From: Ruminococcus sp.
Lineage (GTDB): Bacteria; Bacillota; Clostridia; Oscillospirales; Ruminococcaceae
Direction: 5' to 3'
Assembly (NCBI GenBank): GCA_024403995.1
Contig: JAKSQT010000001.1
Coordinates: 62,001 to 126,000, forward strand
DNA length: 64,000 nucleotides
Positions within the stretch are counted from its first letter, which is position 1. The number at the start of each line of letters is the position of its first letter. The position numbers and the translations under genes were made by a program. Shown one piece after another: positions 25,915 through 33,770 of the stretch. The notes under the pieces are model-generated. The model was given only the letters and a program-made list of their open reading frames with translations, had not been told where the DNA came from and made no database searches.

Positions 25915-27297
25915 TCAGAACGGGAGATTTCCGCCGCCCTTGCCTGACATCTTGTCAAAGTTCATGCCTGCGAGTTGTTTTCTTGCCTTTCTGAGTGACA
26001 TTTTGCTGCCGCTTCCTGTGAATTTCTTCATCATCTTCTGCATATCGTCGAACTGACGGAGGAGAATATTAACATCCTCGACCTTAGTGCCCGAACCCTT
26101 TGCGATACGTCTTTTGCGTGACGGATTGATGATGGATGGTTTTTCACGTTCAGCCTTTGTCATTGAAGTGATGATAGCCTCGACTCTGTTGAGCTGACTG
26201 TCATCTATATCAACATCTTTGAGCTTATCGCCCAGACCCGGGAGCATACCGATGATAGACTTCATAGAGCCCATACGTCTGATTTGCTTCATCTGGTCGA
26301 GAAGGTCGTCCATGTCGAACTTGTTTTCCTTGAATTTTTTGGAGAGCTTTTCAGCGTCCTTCTGTGAGATAACGTTTTCAGCCTTTTCAATGAGGGTGAG
26401 AACGTCGCCCATGCCGAGTATTCTTGAAGCCATTCTTTCAGGGTGGAAAGGCTCGAAATCATCGAGTTTTTCGCCCATGCCGACATACTTGATAGGCTTG
26501 CCTGTAACGGAGAGAACTGACAGAGCAGCACCGCCACGGGTATCAGAATCAAGCTTTGACATGAGAACGCTTGTAATGCCGACAGCATCATCGAAAGCCT
26601 TGGCAACATTGACAGCATCCTGACCTGTCATGGCATCAACAACGAGCATTATCTCGTCCGGGTTTGTCTCATTTTTGATATTCACAAGCTCATCCATGAG
26701 AGTTTCGTCAACATGGAGACGGCCTGCGGTATCTATGAGGAGAATATCGTGACCGTAATCCTTGGCATAAGCAAGAGCCTTTTTAGCGATCTCGACAGGA
26801 TCGATCTGTCCCATCTCGAATACCTTGACATCAGCCTTCTTGCCGACGACCTGAAGCTGGTCAATAGCGGCAGGACGATAAACGTCACAGGCAGCAAGCA
26901 GAGGACGGTGTCCTTCCTTTTTAAGGAGCTTAGCCAGTTTTGCGGTGTGGGTAGTTTTACCCGAGCCTTGCAGACCGCACATGAGAATTACCGTAGGCGG
27001 TTTTGAGGCATAATTTATATGAGCGTTGTCGTTGCCCATGAGAGCGACGAGTTCCTCATTAACGATTTTAACGACCTGTTGTGCAGGTGTGAGACTTGCG
27101 AGGACTTCCTCACCGACAGCTCTTTCAGTAACTTTTTTTACGAAGTCCTTAACGACCTTGTAAGAAACATCGGCTTCGAGGAGAGCGAGGCGTACTTCAC
27201 GCATAGCCTCCTTAACATCGTTTTCGGTGAGTTTTCCTCTTGATTTGAGTTTTTTGAAGACATTATTCAGTTTATCGGAAAGTCCTTCAAATGCCAT
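25915..27297 (-). CDS. ffh: Signal recognition particle protein Ffh
   Basis: The GTPase that with 4.5S/scRNA targets membrane proteins to FtsY and SecYEG. The 460 residues contain the N domain, the G domain (G1 GLQGSGKTT, G3 DTAGRL, G4 SKLD) and a C-terminal Met-rich M domain ending in a Gly-rich tail. It follows ylxM with about 20 nt between, the canonical Firmicute arrangement. Confidence 0.97.
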   Translation of the reverse strand: MAFEGLSDKLNNVFKKLKSRGKLTENDVKEAMREVRLALLEADVSYKVVKDFVKKVTERAVGEEVLASLTPAQQVVKIVNEELVALMGNDNAHINYASKPPTVILMCGLQGSGKTTHTAKLAKLLKKEGHRPLLAACDVYRPAAIDQLQVVGKKADVKVFEMGQIDPVEIAKKALAYAKDYGHDILLIDTAGRLHVDETLMDELVNIKNETNPDEIMLVVDAMTGQDAVNVAKAFDDAVGITSVLMSKLDSDTRGGAALSVLSVTGKPIKYVGMGEKLDDFEPFHPERMASRILGMGDVLTLIEKAENVISQKDAEKLSKKFKENKFDMDDLLDQMKQIRRMGSMKSIIGMLPGLGDKLKDVDIDDSQLNRVEAIITSMTKAEREKPSIINPSRKRRIAKGSGTKVEDVNILLRQFDDMQKMMKKFTGSGSKMSLRKARKQLAGMNFDKMSGKGGGNLPF

Positions 27298-27316
27298 GCG
27301 TATTCCTCCTTAGTAA

Positions 27317-27652
27317 TTATAATAGTGCAAGACCTTTTCTGATTTCATCGCTGATAGTAGTTTTCAGCGGAACGTCTGTGATATTTTCAGCCGCCGCCTC
27401 GATATTTCCGAAACATTCACGCATTTTGCCGAGTCTTTCAGCAAATCCGAGTTTTTCCTCATAATTCAGGAGGATATCCTCAGTGCGCTTGATAAGACTT
27501 CTGACAGCCTGACGGGTAATGCCGAGCGGACTGCCGATTTCCGCAAGGGAGAGGTCTTCGCAGTAATAAAGCTCCATAATGCTCCGCTGATGTTCAGTGA
27601 GCAGATCGCCGTAGCAATCGAGAAGCATAACAAACTTCAATTCCTTAGCCAT
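27317..27652 (-). CDS. ylxM: YlxM/p13-like SRP-associated protein
   Basis: A 111-residue helix-turn-helix protein of the UPF0122 family. In Streptococcus it interacts with SRP components and modulates their GTPase; DNA binding is also possible. LLTEHQRSIMELYYCEDLSLAEIGSPLGITRQAVRSLIKR is the family's sigma-region-4-like fold. It has its own consensus promoter and leads the ffh operon. Confidence 0.93.
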   Translation of the reverse strand: MAKELKFVMLLDCYGDLLTEHQRSIMELYYCEDLSLAEIGSPLGITRQAVRSLIKRTEDILLNYEEKLGFAERLGKMRECFGNIEAAAENITDVPLKTTISDEIRKGLALL

Positions 27653-27693
27653 AACGTCACCTCTGCGGGGTGTAATCCAAAATCACTTTACAC

Positions 27694-27722
27694 ATTATAC
27701 ACCATTTTACAGCATTTGTCAA
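27694..27722 (-). promoter_or_regulatory. Sigma-A promoter for ylxM-ffh
   Basis: On the minus strand TTGACA (27717-27722), 17 bp, TATAAT (27694-27699): perfect consensus. Confidence 0.85.
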
Positions 27723-27741
27723 GGGGTTACGGCAAAAAAAG

Positions 27742-27773
27742 CAAAAAACTGCACAGCGAAAAACTGTGCAGTT
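27742..27773 (-). terminator. Terminator of tRNA-Thr
   Basis: On the minus strand CTGCACAG pairs with CTGTGCAG over a 7-nt loop and runs into TTTTTT. It lies 10 nt after the tRNA end and just before the ylxM promoter. Confidence 0.88.
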
Positions 27774-27783
27774 TCTATAGATA

Positions 27784-27859
27784 TGGAGCTTGTGACGGGA
27801 TTCGAACCTGCGACCTGCTCATTACGAATGAGCTGCACTACCAGCTGTGCTACACAAGC
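27784..27859 (-). tRNA. tRNA-Thr, anticodon CGU
   Basis: The 76-nt gene folds as a cloverleaf: acceptor GCTTGTG/CACAAGC, an anticodon stem GCTCA/TGAGC with loop TTCGTAA (anticodon CGT, reading ACG), and a T-arm with GGTTCGAATCC. The discriminator and CCA end are encoded. It has its own promoter and terminator. Confidence 0.96.
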
Positions 27860-27868
27860 GATAAAAAT

Positions 27869-27897
27869 ATTATACAGCAGAAAGCGTAAAATGTCAA
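27869..27897 (-). promoter_or_regulatory. Sigma-A promoter of tRNA-Thr
   Basis: On the minus strand TTGACA (27892-27897), 17 bp, TATAAT (27869-27874), placed 9 bp before the tRNA. Confidence 0.88.
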
Positions 27898-27948
27898 GTA
27901 TAAAAATTATATCACAAGACTACGGGGACGATCTTAACGACGTCCCCG

Positions 27949-28089
27949 TAGTCTGTTGAAAAAGTCGAAATTATTTCGTTAAGCAAGGGCTGTCGAGGAC
28001 GCCAGCCCCTACAATTCAGCTATTCTTCGTTAATGCATTTGTAGGGGACGGCGTCCTCGACGTCCCAAAATAAGTTTTTTGACACGCTG
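27949..28089. mobile_element. 141-bp MITE-like element in duplicated hairpin, copy A
   Basis: This non-coding element is nearly identical to the reverse complement of 41641-41781. Its ends are imperfect inverted repeats (TAGTCTGTTGAAAAAG and, from the other side, CAGCGTGTCAAAAAAC). Inside, GGGCTGTCGAGGACGCCAGC and a near-complement form a long hairpin. It is flanked by two near-identical 26-bp hairpins (27923-27948 and 28090-28115; 2 mismatches), as if insertion into a hairpin had duplicated the whole target. It encodes no transposase. Confidence 0.8.
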
Positions 28090-28127
28090 AGGGGACGATC
28101 TTAACGCCGTCCCCGAATTTTGTTATT

Positions 28128-28550
28128 TCACGGCGATCTGCGGACATTCCTGCAAACCAATACAGAGAGTACAGCAAAGAATGCACAGATAACTACACCT
28201 GCAATACTGCTTTTAATATCGGCAGGCGGCTGTCCTGTGGGGTTATCAGGGTCAATTTGTACATCAACTTCAACGCCGACACGTTTTTCTCCTTCATAGC
28301 CTTCAAGTTTGCGCGTATAATCCTGACCGTTATAATTATACTTCACGTAGACTGTCGTATAGTTGATAATACTGTCGTCAGAATTATAGGACTCAGTACG
28401 CAGGTCGGAGATGACCGCACTGACCGTGACCGCATTTTTGTTGAAACTGATGCGGTTCATGATGCTGAATGAAAAACCGATTATGCCGCCGATACATATG
28501 ATAAGCACAGCTATCATGATGCCGACAGCCTTTTTGTCCTTTTTCCTCAT
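28128..28550 (-). CDS. DUF3592 membrane protein
   Basis: A 140-residue protein with two transmembrane helices (about 8-30 and 112-132) enclosing an extracytoplasmic beta domain containing VKYNYNGQDY, typical of DUF3592. The ATG at 28550 was chosen because GGGGGAT lies 6 nt upstream and it avoids overlap with rex. Function unknown. It follows rex and may be co-transcribed. Confidence 0.75.
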   Translation of the reverse strand: MRKKDKKAVGIMIAVLIICIGGIIGFSFSIMNRISFNKNAVTVSAVISDLRTESYNSDDSIINYTTVYVKYNYNGQDYTRKLEGYEGEKRVGVEVDVQIDPDNPTGQPPADIKSSIAGVVICAFFAVLSVLVCRNVRRSP

Positions 28551-28602
28551 GGCTATCCCCCTTATGTCGTTCAATTGTTGTTCCTGCATTACGGGAACAC
28601 GC

Positions 28603-29217
28603 TCACATCCGAGCAAGCATAGCAAGTGTCAGCGAAATATTTTCGTTATGAATAGTCACATTTTTCGGCGCATTAAGATGCACTGCGGCAAAATTCAGAA
28701 TATATTCAAGCCCTGCATCCACCATGATATCGCAGACCTCCTGAGCCGAATTTTCGGGAACTGTGATAATACCTATCCTGATATTCCCGTTTCTGCAAAA
28801 CTCCGAAAGCTCGCTGATATGATAGACAGGCTTGCCGTTTATCTCCGTGCCGACAATGTCGCTGCTGCAATCGAATCCGCAGAGAATGTCAAAACCATAA
28901 TCCGAAAAACCGTTGCATTCAAGCATCGCCCTGCCGAGATTTCCCATACCTGCAACAACAACGCCGTCATGGTTCTCAAAGCCGAGAAAATGCCCGATAT
29001 CGCCTATAAGTTCCGCCGTAACATAGCCTATTTTCGGCTTTCCGCCACGGCTTACCGATGCAAGGTCTTTCCTCACCTGAACGTCATTCAGTCCCAGCGC
29101 CTCTGCAACTGCCGTAGCTGAAATATGTCCGCTTTTTTTCGAGTCGGGAAGCGATGTCAGGTAATTGAAGTACATCGGCAGTCTTGACAAAGTCTGAGAG
29201 GTTATTTTTTTTGTCAT
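28603..29217 (-). CDS. rex: Redox-sensing transcriptional repressor Rex
   Basis: A dimeric repressor that senses the NADH/NAD+ ratio and controls fermentation genes. The 204 residues contain the N-terminal winged helix (SGHISATAVAEALGLNDVQVRKDL) and a Rossmann domain with GMGNLGRA. It lies 20 nt downstream of nfnB, so the nfnAB transhydrogenase and its probable regulator share an operon. I could not pick out a convincing Rex operator upstream of nfnA. Confidence 0.95.
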   Translation of the reverse strand: MTKKITSQTLSRLPMYFNYLTSLPDSKKSGHISATAVAEALGLNDVQVRKDLASVSRGGKPKIGYVTAELIGDIGHFLGFENHDGVVVAGMGNLGRAMLECNGFSDYGFDILCGFDCSSDIVGTEINGKPVYHISELSEFCRNGNIRIGIITVPENSAQEVCDIMVDAGLEYILNFAAVHLNAPKNVTIHNENISLTLAMLARM

Positions 29218-29237
29218 AATGTCACTCCGTTCAGAGC

Positions 29238-30623
29238 TTATTTGCCCTGCATGAACCTGTCCATAGCTGCGGCAGCCTTTTTGCCTGCGCCCATTGCGAG
29301 AATTACCGTAGCCGCACCTGTTACCGCATCACCGCCTGCATAAACGCCGTCCTTTGAGGTCTTACCGTCCTCGTCAGCGATAATTCCGCCCCACTTCTGG
29401 GTATCCAGACCGCTTGTCGTGGATTTGATAAGCGGATTTGGCGATGTACCGATAGACATAATAATGCAGTCCGCATCAAGTTCAATGAAAGCATCCTTTT
29501 TCGGAACAGGCTTTGCACGTCCGGAAGCATCAGGCTCGGAAAGCTCCATTTCCTGACATACGATGCTCTTAGACCAGCCTTTTTCGTCAGCCTTTATCTC
29601 GGTCGGATTGGTAAGGAAACGGAAAGCGATGCCCTCCTCCTTAGCGTGTTCGACCTCCTCTGCACGGGCAGGAAGTTCGTTTTCTGTACGTCTGTATACG
29701 ATAGTCACATCAGCGCCCAGACGTTTAGCGCATCTTGCGGCATCCATAGCCACATTTCCGCCGCCCACGATAACAGCCTTTGCGCCTGCCCTTATCGGAG
29801 TTGAGCTGTCCTCACGGTAAGCCTTCATGAGGTTGATACGTGTGAGAAATTCATTTGCAGAGTAAACACCGTTGAGGTTTTCGCCCTTGATGTTCATAAA
29901 TCTCGGCAGACCTGCGCCTGAACCGATAAACACCGACTCAAAGCCTTCGTCCTGCATAAGCTCGTCCACAGAAACGGTCTTGCCGACAACAGTATTCGTC
30001 TCGATTTTTACGCCGAGAGCACGCAAGCCGTCAATTTCCTTCTGAACGATAGTTTTCGGCAGTCTGAATTCAGGGATACCGTATGAAAGAACTCCGCCTG
30101 CAACATGGAGAGCCTCGAAAACAGTAACATCATAGCCCATTTTTGCAAGGTCGCCTGCACACGCAAGACCTGACGGACCAGAGCCGATAACTGCTGCTTT
30201 ATGACCGTTCGGGGCAGGTTTTTCGAGAGCGGCAGTTGAATTTGCATTATGCCAGTCTGCGACAAATCGCTCAATACGACCGATAGCGACAGGTTCTCCC
30301 TTAATGCCTCTCACGCACTTGCTCTCGCACTGTGTCTCCTGTGGGCATACACGTCCGCATACGGCAGGAAGTGAACTTGACTTGGTAATTACTTTATAAG
30401 CAGCCTCAAAATCGCCCTTTGCAACCTCTGCGATGAATGCAGGAATGTCTATCTGTACAGGACAGCCGCTTGTACATGGCTTATTCTTGCAGTTAAGGCA
30501 TCTGTTAGCCTCTGCGACAGCCTGTTCTTCGGTATATCCGAGAGCGACCTCGCTGAAATTCCTGTTTCTCACGTCAGCCTCCTGAACGGGCATAGCGTTT
30601 CTTTTTGAAGTCATATCAGCCAT
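29238..30623 (-). CDS. nfnB: NADP-dependent transhydrogenase large subunit, NfnB (GltA/SudA type)
   Basis: A 461-residue flavoprotein of the glutamate-synthase small-subunit family. Two N-terminal [4Fe-4S] sites use CLNCKNKPCTSGCP and CGRVCPQETQCESKC; FAD and NADPH Rossmann motifs are GSGPSGLACAG and GGGNVAMDAA. Paired with the adjacent FAD/NAD subunit it makes NfnAB, which couples NADH and reduced ferredoxin to reduce NADP+ by electron bifurcation. It abuts nfnA without a gap. A glutamate synthase large subunit is absent, which favours NfnB over GltD. Confidence 0.9.
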   Translation of the reverse strand: MADMTSKRNAMPVQEADVRNRNFSEVALGYTEEQAVAEANRCLNCKNKPCTSGCPVQIDIPAFIAEVAKGDFEAAYKVITKSSSLPAVCGRVCPQETQCESKCVRGIKGEPVAIGRIERFVADWHNANSTAALEKPAPNGHKAAVIGSGPSGLACAGDLAKMGYDVTVFEALHVAGGVLSYGIPEFRLPKTIVQKEIDGLRALGVKIETNTVVGKTVSVDELMQDEGFESVFIGSGAGLPRFMNIKGENLNGVYSANEFLTRINLMKAYREDSSTPIRAGAKAVIVGGGNVAMDAARCAKRLGADVTIVYRRTENELPARAEEVEHAKEEGIAFRFLTNPTEIKADEKGWSKSIVCQEMELSEPDASGRAKPVPKKDAFIELDADCIIMSIGTSPNPLIKSTTSGLDTQKWGGIIADEDGKTSKDGVYAGGDAVTGAATVILAMGAGKKAAAAMDRFMQGK

Positions 30624-31463
30624 TTACTTTACCTCCCTGAAAAGATTGCAGGTCTCCTCGTGAGCCTTGCGCTCAAACTGCCTGTACATTGCGCCACGAG
30701 CCATAGCCTCGTCGAAATCGATGAGATGGCCGTCAAATTCAGGGCCGTCAACGCAGGCAAACTTTGTCTCGCCGCCAACAGTAAGACGACATCCGCCGCA
30801 CATACCAGTACCGTCTATCATGATAGGGTTCATTGATGCAACTGTCGGAATATCGTACTCTTTGGTGAGTTTGCAGACGAATTTCATCATGATAAGAGGA
30901 CCAATGGTAATAACACGGTCATACTTTTCGCCGCTGTCTATGAGCTTTTTCAGGGCATCTGTAACGAGTCCCTTTTCGCCGGCAGAGCCGTCATCGGACA
31001 TGAGCACAAACTTTGAGCTTGCGGCTCTGAACTCGTCTTCAAGGATAACGAGGTCTTTGTTTCTGAAGCCGACGATAGAGTGTACTTCAACGCCGAGTTC
31101 ATGGAGTTTTTTGGCAACAGGCAGGGCAATTGCACAACCTACGCCGCCGCCGACAACAGCGACTTTTTTCAGACCGTCAGTCTCGGTAGCACGTCCTAAT
31201 GGACCAACAAAATCGTGGAGACATTCACCCTCGTTCATATGGTTAAGCTTTTCGGTAGTAGCGCCGACTATCTGGAAGATGATAGTCACAGAGCCGTTTT
31301 CACGGTCATAATCAGCGATAGTAAGCGGAATTCTCTCGCCGCTTTCGTCTGTTCTGAGGATAATGAACTGACCCGGTTCTGCTTTTTTAGCAATTCTCGG
31401 AGCATATATTCTCATGAGAGTTACTGTTGGATTAAGGCACTTTTTTTCAAGAATTTCAAACAT
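30624..31463 (-). CDS. nfnA: NADH-ferredoxin:NADP+ oxidoreductase small subunit, NfnA (SudB type)
   Basis: A 279-residue FAD/NAD-binding subunit related to dihydroorotate dehydrogenase electron-transfer protein PyrK. The FAD region contains RIPLTIADY, the nucleotide-binding part GGGVGCAIALP, and the C-terminal [2Fe-2S] ligands lie in DGTGMCGGCRLT and FACVDGPEFDGH. It is the first gene of nfnA-nfnB-rex. The long upstream interval holds repeats rather than a gene. Confidence 0.92.
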   Translation of the reverse strand: MFEILEKKCLNPTVTLMRIYAPRIAKKAEPGQFIILRTDESGERIPLTIADYDRENGSVTIIFQIVGATTEKLNHMNEGECLHDFVGPLGRATETDGLKKVAVVGGGVGCAIALPVAKKLHELGVEVHSIVGFRNKDLVILEDEFRAASSKFVLMSDDGSAGEKGLVTDALKKLIDSGEKYDRVITIGPLIMMKFVCKLTKEYDIPTVASMNPIMIDGTGMCGGCRLTVGGETKFACVDGPEFDGHLIDFDEAMARGAMYRQFERKAHEETCNLFREVK

Positions 31464-31642
31464 TTCCCAAACCTTCCTTACGTTAATTTTGCGGAAATAA
31501 TATCCCCTGAATTATATTGCTGTTTATATCTGACGTTCTGAATATCCGCATGATATCCAATATGCAGGAACACATTCCGTGCGCCCGACATGAGTCAAAC
31601 CTTCGTTTGTTGAATAAATCATCAACATCATAAACAACAATA

Positions 31643-31784
31643 AATACTGTGTATTCATTATATCATAAAATCTTTGATTTTGTGATATAATCGCCCGATT
31701 TGCAGGGAGCAAATCTGTGATTTGCGCATCTGCAAGGGCATTTAAATCAATATATAATGAATACTGTGTATTCATTATATCATA
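31643..31784. repeat. Intergenic 25-bp direct repeats with hairpins
   Basis: AATACTGTGTATTCATTATATCATA occurs twice (31643-31667 and 31760-31784); the second copy sits in a palindrome centred near 31766. Between them is a hairpin, GCAAATC facing GATTTGC. The rest of 31464-32027 contains no supportable gene apart from the LysR terminator. Confidence 0.6.
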
Positions 31785-31905
31785 TAAAATATAATATCAC
31801 AAATATATACACGGAATATCGATATTCCGTTATCGATATTGTAATAGCTATTAATTGCCTTTACAGTAAGCAAATTTTTCGGGAATATTTACATTATATC
31901 GCCGT

Positions 31906-31934
31906 GAAAAAATAAAAGACGGTCAAAGACCGCC
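31906..31934 (-). terminator. Terminator of the LysR gene
   Basis: On the minus strand GGCGGTC pairs with GACCGTC over TTT and is followed by TTTTATTTTTT. Confidence 0.78.
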
Positions 31935-32027
31935 TCATTGCATATCAATATGAATAAAATGAACCAAAACTCCACGTTGTTTTATATGGCTTGCAGAATA
32001 ATACTATTCCATATAGTCATAGCCATA

Positions 32028-32978
32028 TCAGGTATATTCTGCAAACGCCGCCTCATTTCGCACCTCATAGAGCCTGTTGACAAGTTTCAGTTCGTTGTCC
32101 GAAAGCTTATGACCTGACGCATAAATGAGCATATCCTTATAGTCATTATCCGGGAAACTGCATTTTCTCTGGACAAGGCCGTATTTTCCGCATAAACTTG
32201 CCGGCACAGGCGAGTCAAGCATGAACGCCTGCGGAACAGTCAGCAGAAAGTCAAGCGCACCTCCACGGTCATACATATACACCTTCTTGACGGGAACGCC
32301 TGACGGACGGTTTGCGGCATACAGCCTTTCAGCAGCGCCAGAAACATACGGTACAGCCTCATCGCCCTGACCAAGCTCGATATAATTCTGTGAAAGTTCG
32401 GCATAGGTTATTTCCTTAGCCTCTGCCATCGGGTGGTCAGCGGACATTACCGCAAGCATTTTGTATTCCCAGAGCAGTTTACCCTCCAGATTTTTCTCTG
32501 CAAGGAAGTCGGAGAAGTACTTCTCATGAGCCGTATTATAGCGTATTACGCTGAAATCATAGCCGTTTTCACGGACATTCTCAATAGAGCGCAGAGAACC
32601 TGTCTCACAGAAGAAAACCTCCATATCATCGGGATTGTCAAGGTCGGCGATATACTCCGAAAAAGCCTTTGAGATATAGCCTGCCCTCGGAACGGATATC
32701 CTGAGCTTGTTGTTTCTCGGCTTATCAGGGGAATGTATAGCCTCCATATTGTCTATCTGCATGAGTATCTGCTTGGCATAGCCGAGGAACTTGATGCCCT
32801 GATCTGTCGGTATTACGCCCTTTGAGGTACGGCGGAAAATGGTTATTCCAAGGGTAGTTTCAAGTTCTTTTATGGCTTTGCTCAGATTTGGCTGAGCCAT
32901 GTAGAGATTTTCGGCTGCCTGAGTTATGGAGCGTGTTTTTTCGATTTCGACTGCATATCTGAAGTGCAGCGTATTCAT
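32028..32978 (-). CDS. LysR-family transcriptional regulator
   Basis: A 316-residue DNA-binding regulator. The N-terminal winged helix (RSITQAAENLYMAQPNLSKAIKELETTLGITIFRRTSKG) is classical, and a periplasmic-binding-like effector domain fills residues 90-300. The target and ligand are unknown; it is not divergently paired with an obvious partner gene. The nearest gene upstream is a sugar acetyltransferase in the same orientation. Confidence 0.93.
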   Translation of the reverse strand: MNTLHFRYAVEIEKTRSITQAAENLYMAQPNLSKAIKELETTLGITIFRRTSKGVIPTDQGIKFLGYAKQILMQIDNMEAIHSPDKPRNNKLRISVPRAGYISKAFSEYIADLDNPDDMEVFFCETGSLRSIENVRENGYDFSVIRYNTAHEKYFSDFLAEKNLEGKLLWEYKMLAVMSADHPMAEAKEITYAELSQNYIELGQGDEAVPYVSGAAERLYAANRPSGVPVKKVYMYDRGGALDFLLTVPQAFMLDSPVPASLCGKYGLVQRKCSFPDNDYKDMLIYASGHKLSDNELKLVNRLYEVRNEAAFAEYT

Positions 32979-33035
32979 GGCTTTTGCCTCCTTAATAAAA
33001 ATTATGATAAAAACGCCGAAGGCGCATAGTTAAGA

Positions 33036-33062
33036 GGGAGTCCGAGGGCGGACTCCCCTACA
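33036..33062. repeat. REP-like hairpin with CCCCTAC tail
   Basis: GGGAGTCCG and CGGACTCCC pair over a 4-nt loop and are followed by CTAC. The stem differs from those at 43124 and 49550, but the CCCCTAC tail is the same. Confidence 0.6.
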
Positions 33063-33081
33063 TTCATCAAATTTATTTTGA

Positions 33082-33642
33082 TTACTTAGTTTCAAGGTCC
33101 TTGACAGGCTTGCACGGATTGCCGACAGCAACCACATTTGACGGAATATCCTCACAAACAACGCTGCCGCCGCCGATAACGACATTATCGCCGATAGTAA
33201 CGCCCGGAAGAACGCATACATTTCCGCCTATCCAGACATTGTTGCCGACCTTGATAGGCTTTGCAAATTCAAGCCCCTGATTTCTCAGCTCTGCATCGTG
33301 AGGGCAGGCAGATGTATAAAATCCGCAGTTCGGACCGATGTATACATCATTTCCGAAAACTACCTCTGCACAGTCAAGGATAACGCAGTTGTGGTTGGCA
33401 TAGAAATTGTCGCCAATAATGATATTGTAGCCATAGTCGCAGAAGAAATCAGGCTCAACGTTGACGTTGTCGCCTTTAAGAGCGAGAAGTCTGTCAAGAA
33501 TACGCTCTTTTTTCTGATAGTCGTTGTAAATTGAGTCGTTGAATTCTCTGCATAATTTTTTTGCATTGTTTCTGTCAAGTAAAAGTTCACGGTCTTTGCG
33601 GCTGTAAAGTTCGCCAGCCTGTTGTTTTTCTTTTTCGGTCAT
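33082..33642 (-). CDS. Sugar/galactoside O-acetyltransferase (Maa/LacA family)
   Basis: A 186-residue left-handed beta-helix acetyltransferase. The N-terminal helical cap (ELYSRKDRELLLDRNNAKKL) and hexapeptide repeats with the active-site His in SACPHDAELR fit maltose/galactoside O-acetyltransferases. It would transfer acetyl groups from acetyl-CoA to sugars. It lies between the LysR regulator and ddl. Confidence 0.88.
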   Translation of the reverse strand: MTEKEKQQAGELYSRKDRELLLDRNNAKKLCREFNDSIYNDYQKKERILDRLLALKGDNVNVEPDFFCDYGYNIIIGDNFYANHNCVILDCAEVVFGNDVYIGPNCGFYTSACPHDAELRNQGLEFAKPIKVGNNVWIGGNVCVLPGVTIGDNVVIGGGSVVCEDIPSNVVAVGNPCKPVKDLETK

Positions 33643-33770
33643 AATGTAACCCTCCTTGTTTTTGCAGTTATACTGCGGTTTTATTTATATTTTTGCCCTT
33701 TCGGGAGATCAGCTTGAATTATTCGGTATTCTTATCGTCTGCCGAATCAAATTCATAGTCGCTTATAGCT

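Noticed and set aside
27923..28115. Repeated hairpins considered as a CRISPR-like array
   Set aside because: Only two units occur, separated by a single element found elsewhere; there are no variable spacers and no cas genes.
29238..30623. Glutamate synthase small subunit (gltD)
   Set aside because: There is no large subunit nearby, and the adjacent PyrK-like FAD/[2Fe-2S] protein fits NfnAB better.
31524..31775. Open frame of 83 residues on minus between nfnA and LysR
   Set aside because: It runs through the repeat array, and its sequence is repetitive with a duplicated MNTQY segment. No conserved protein is recognised.
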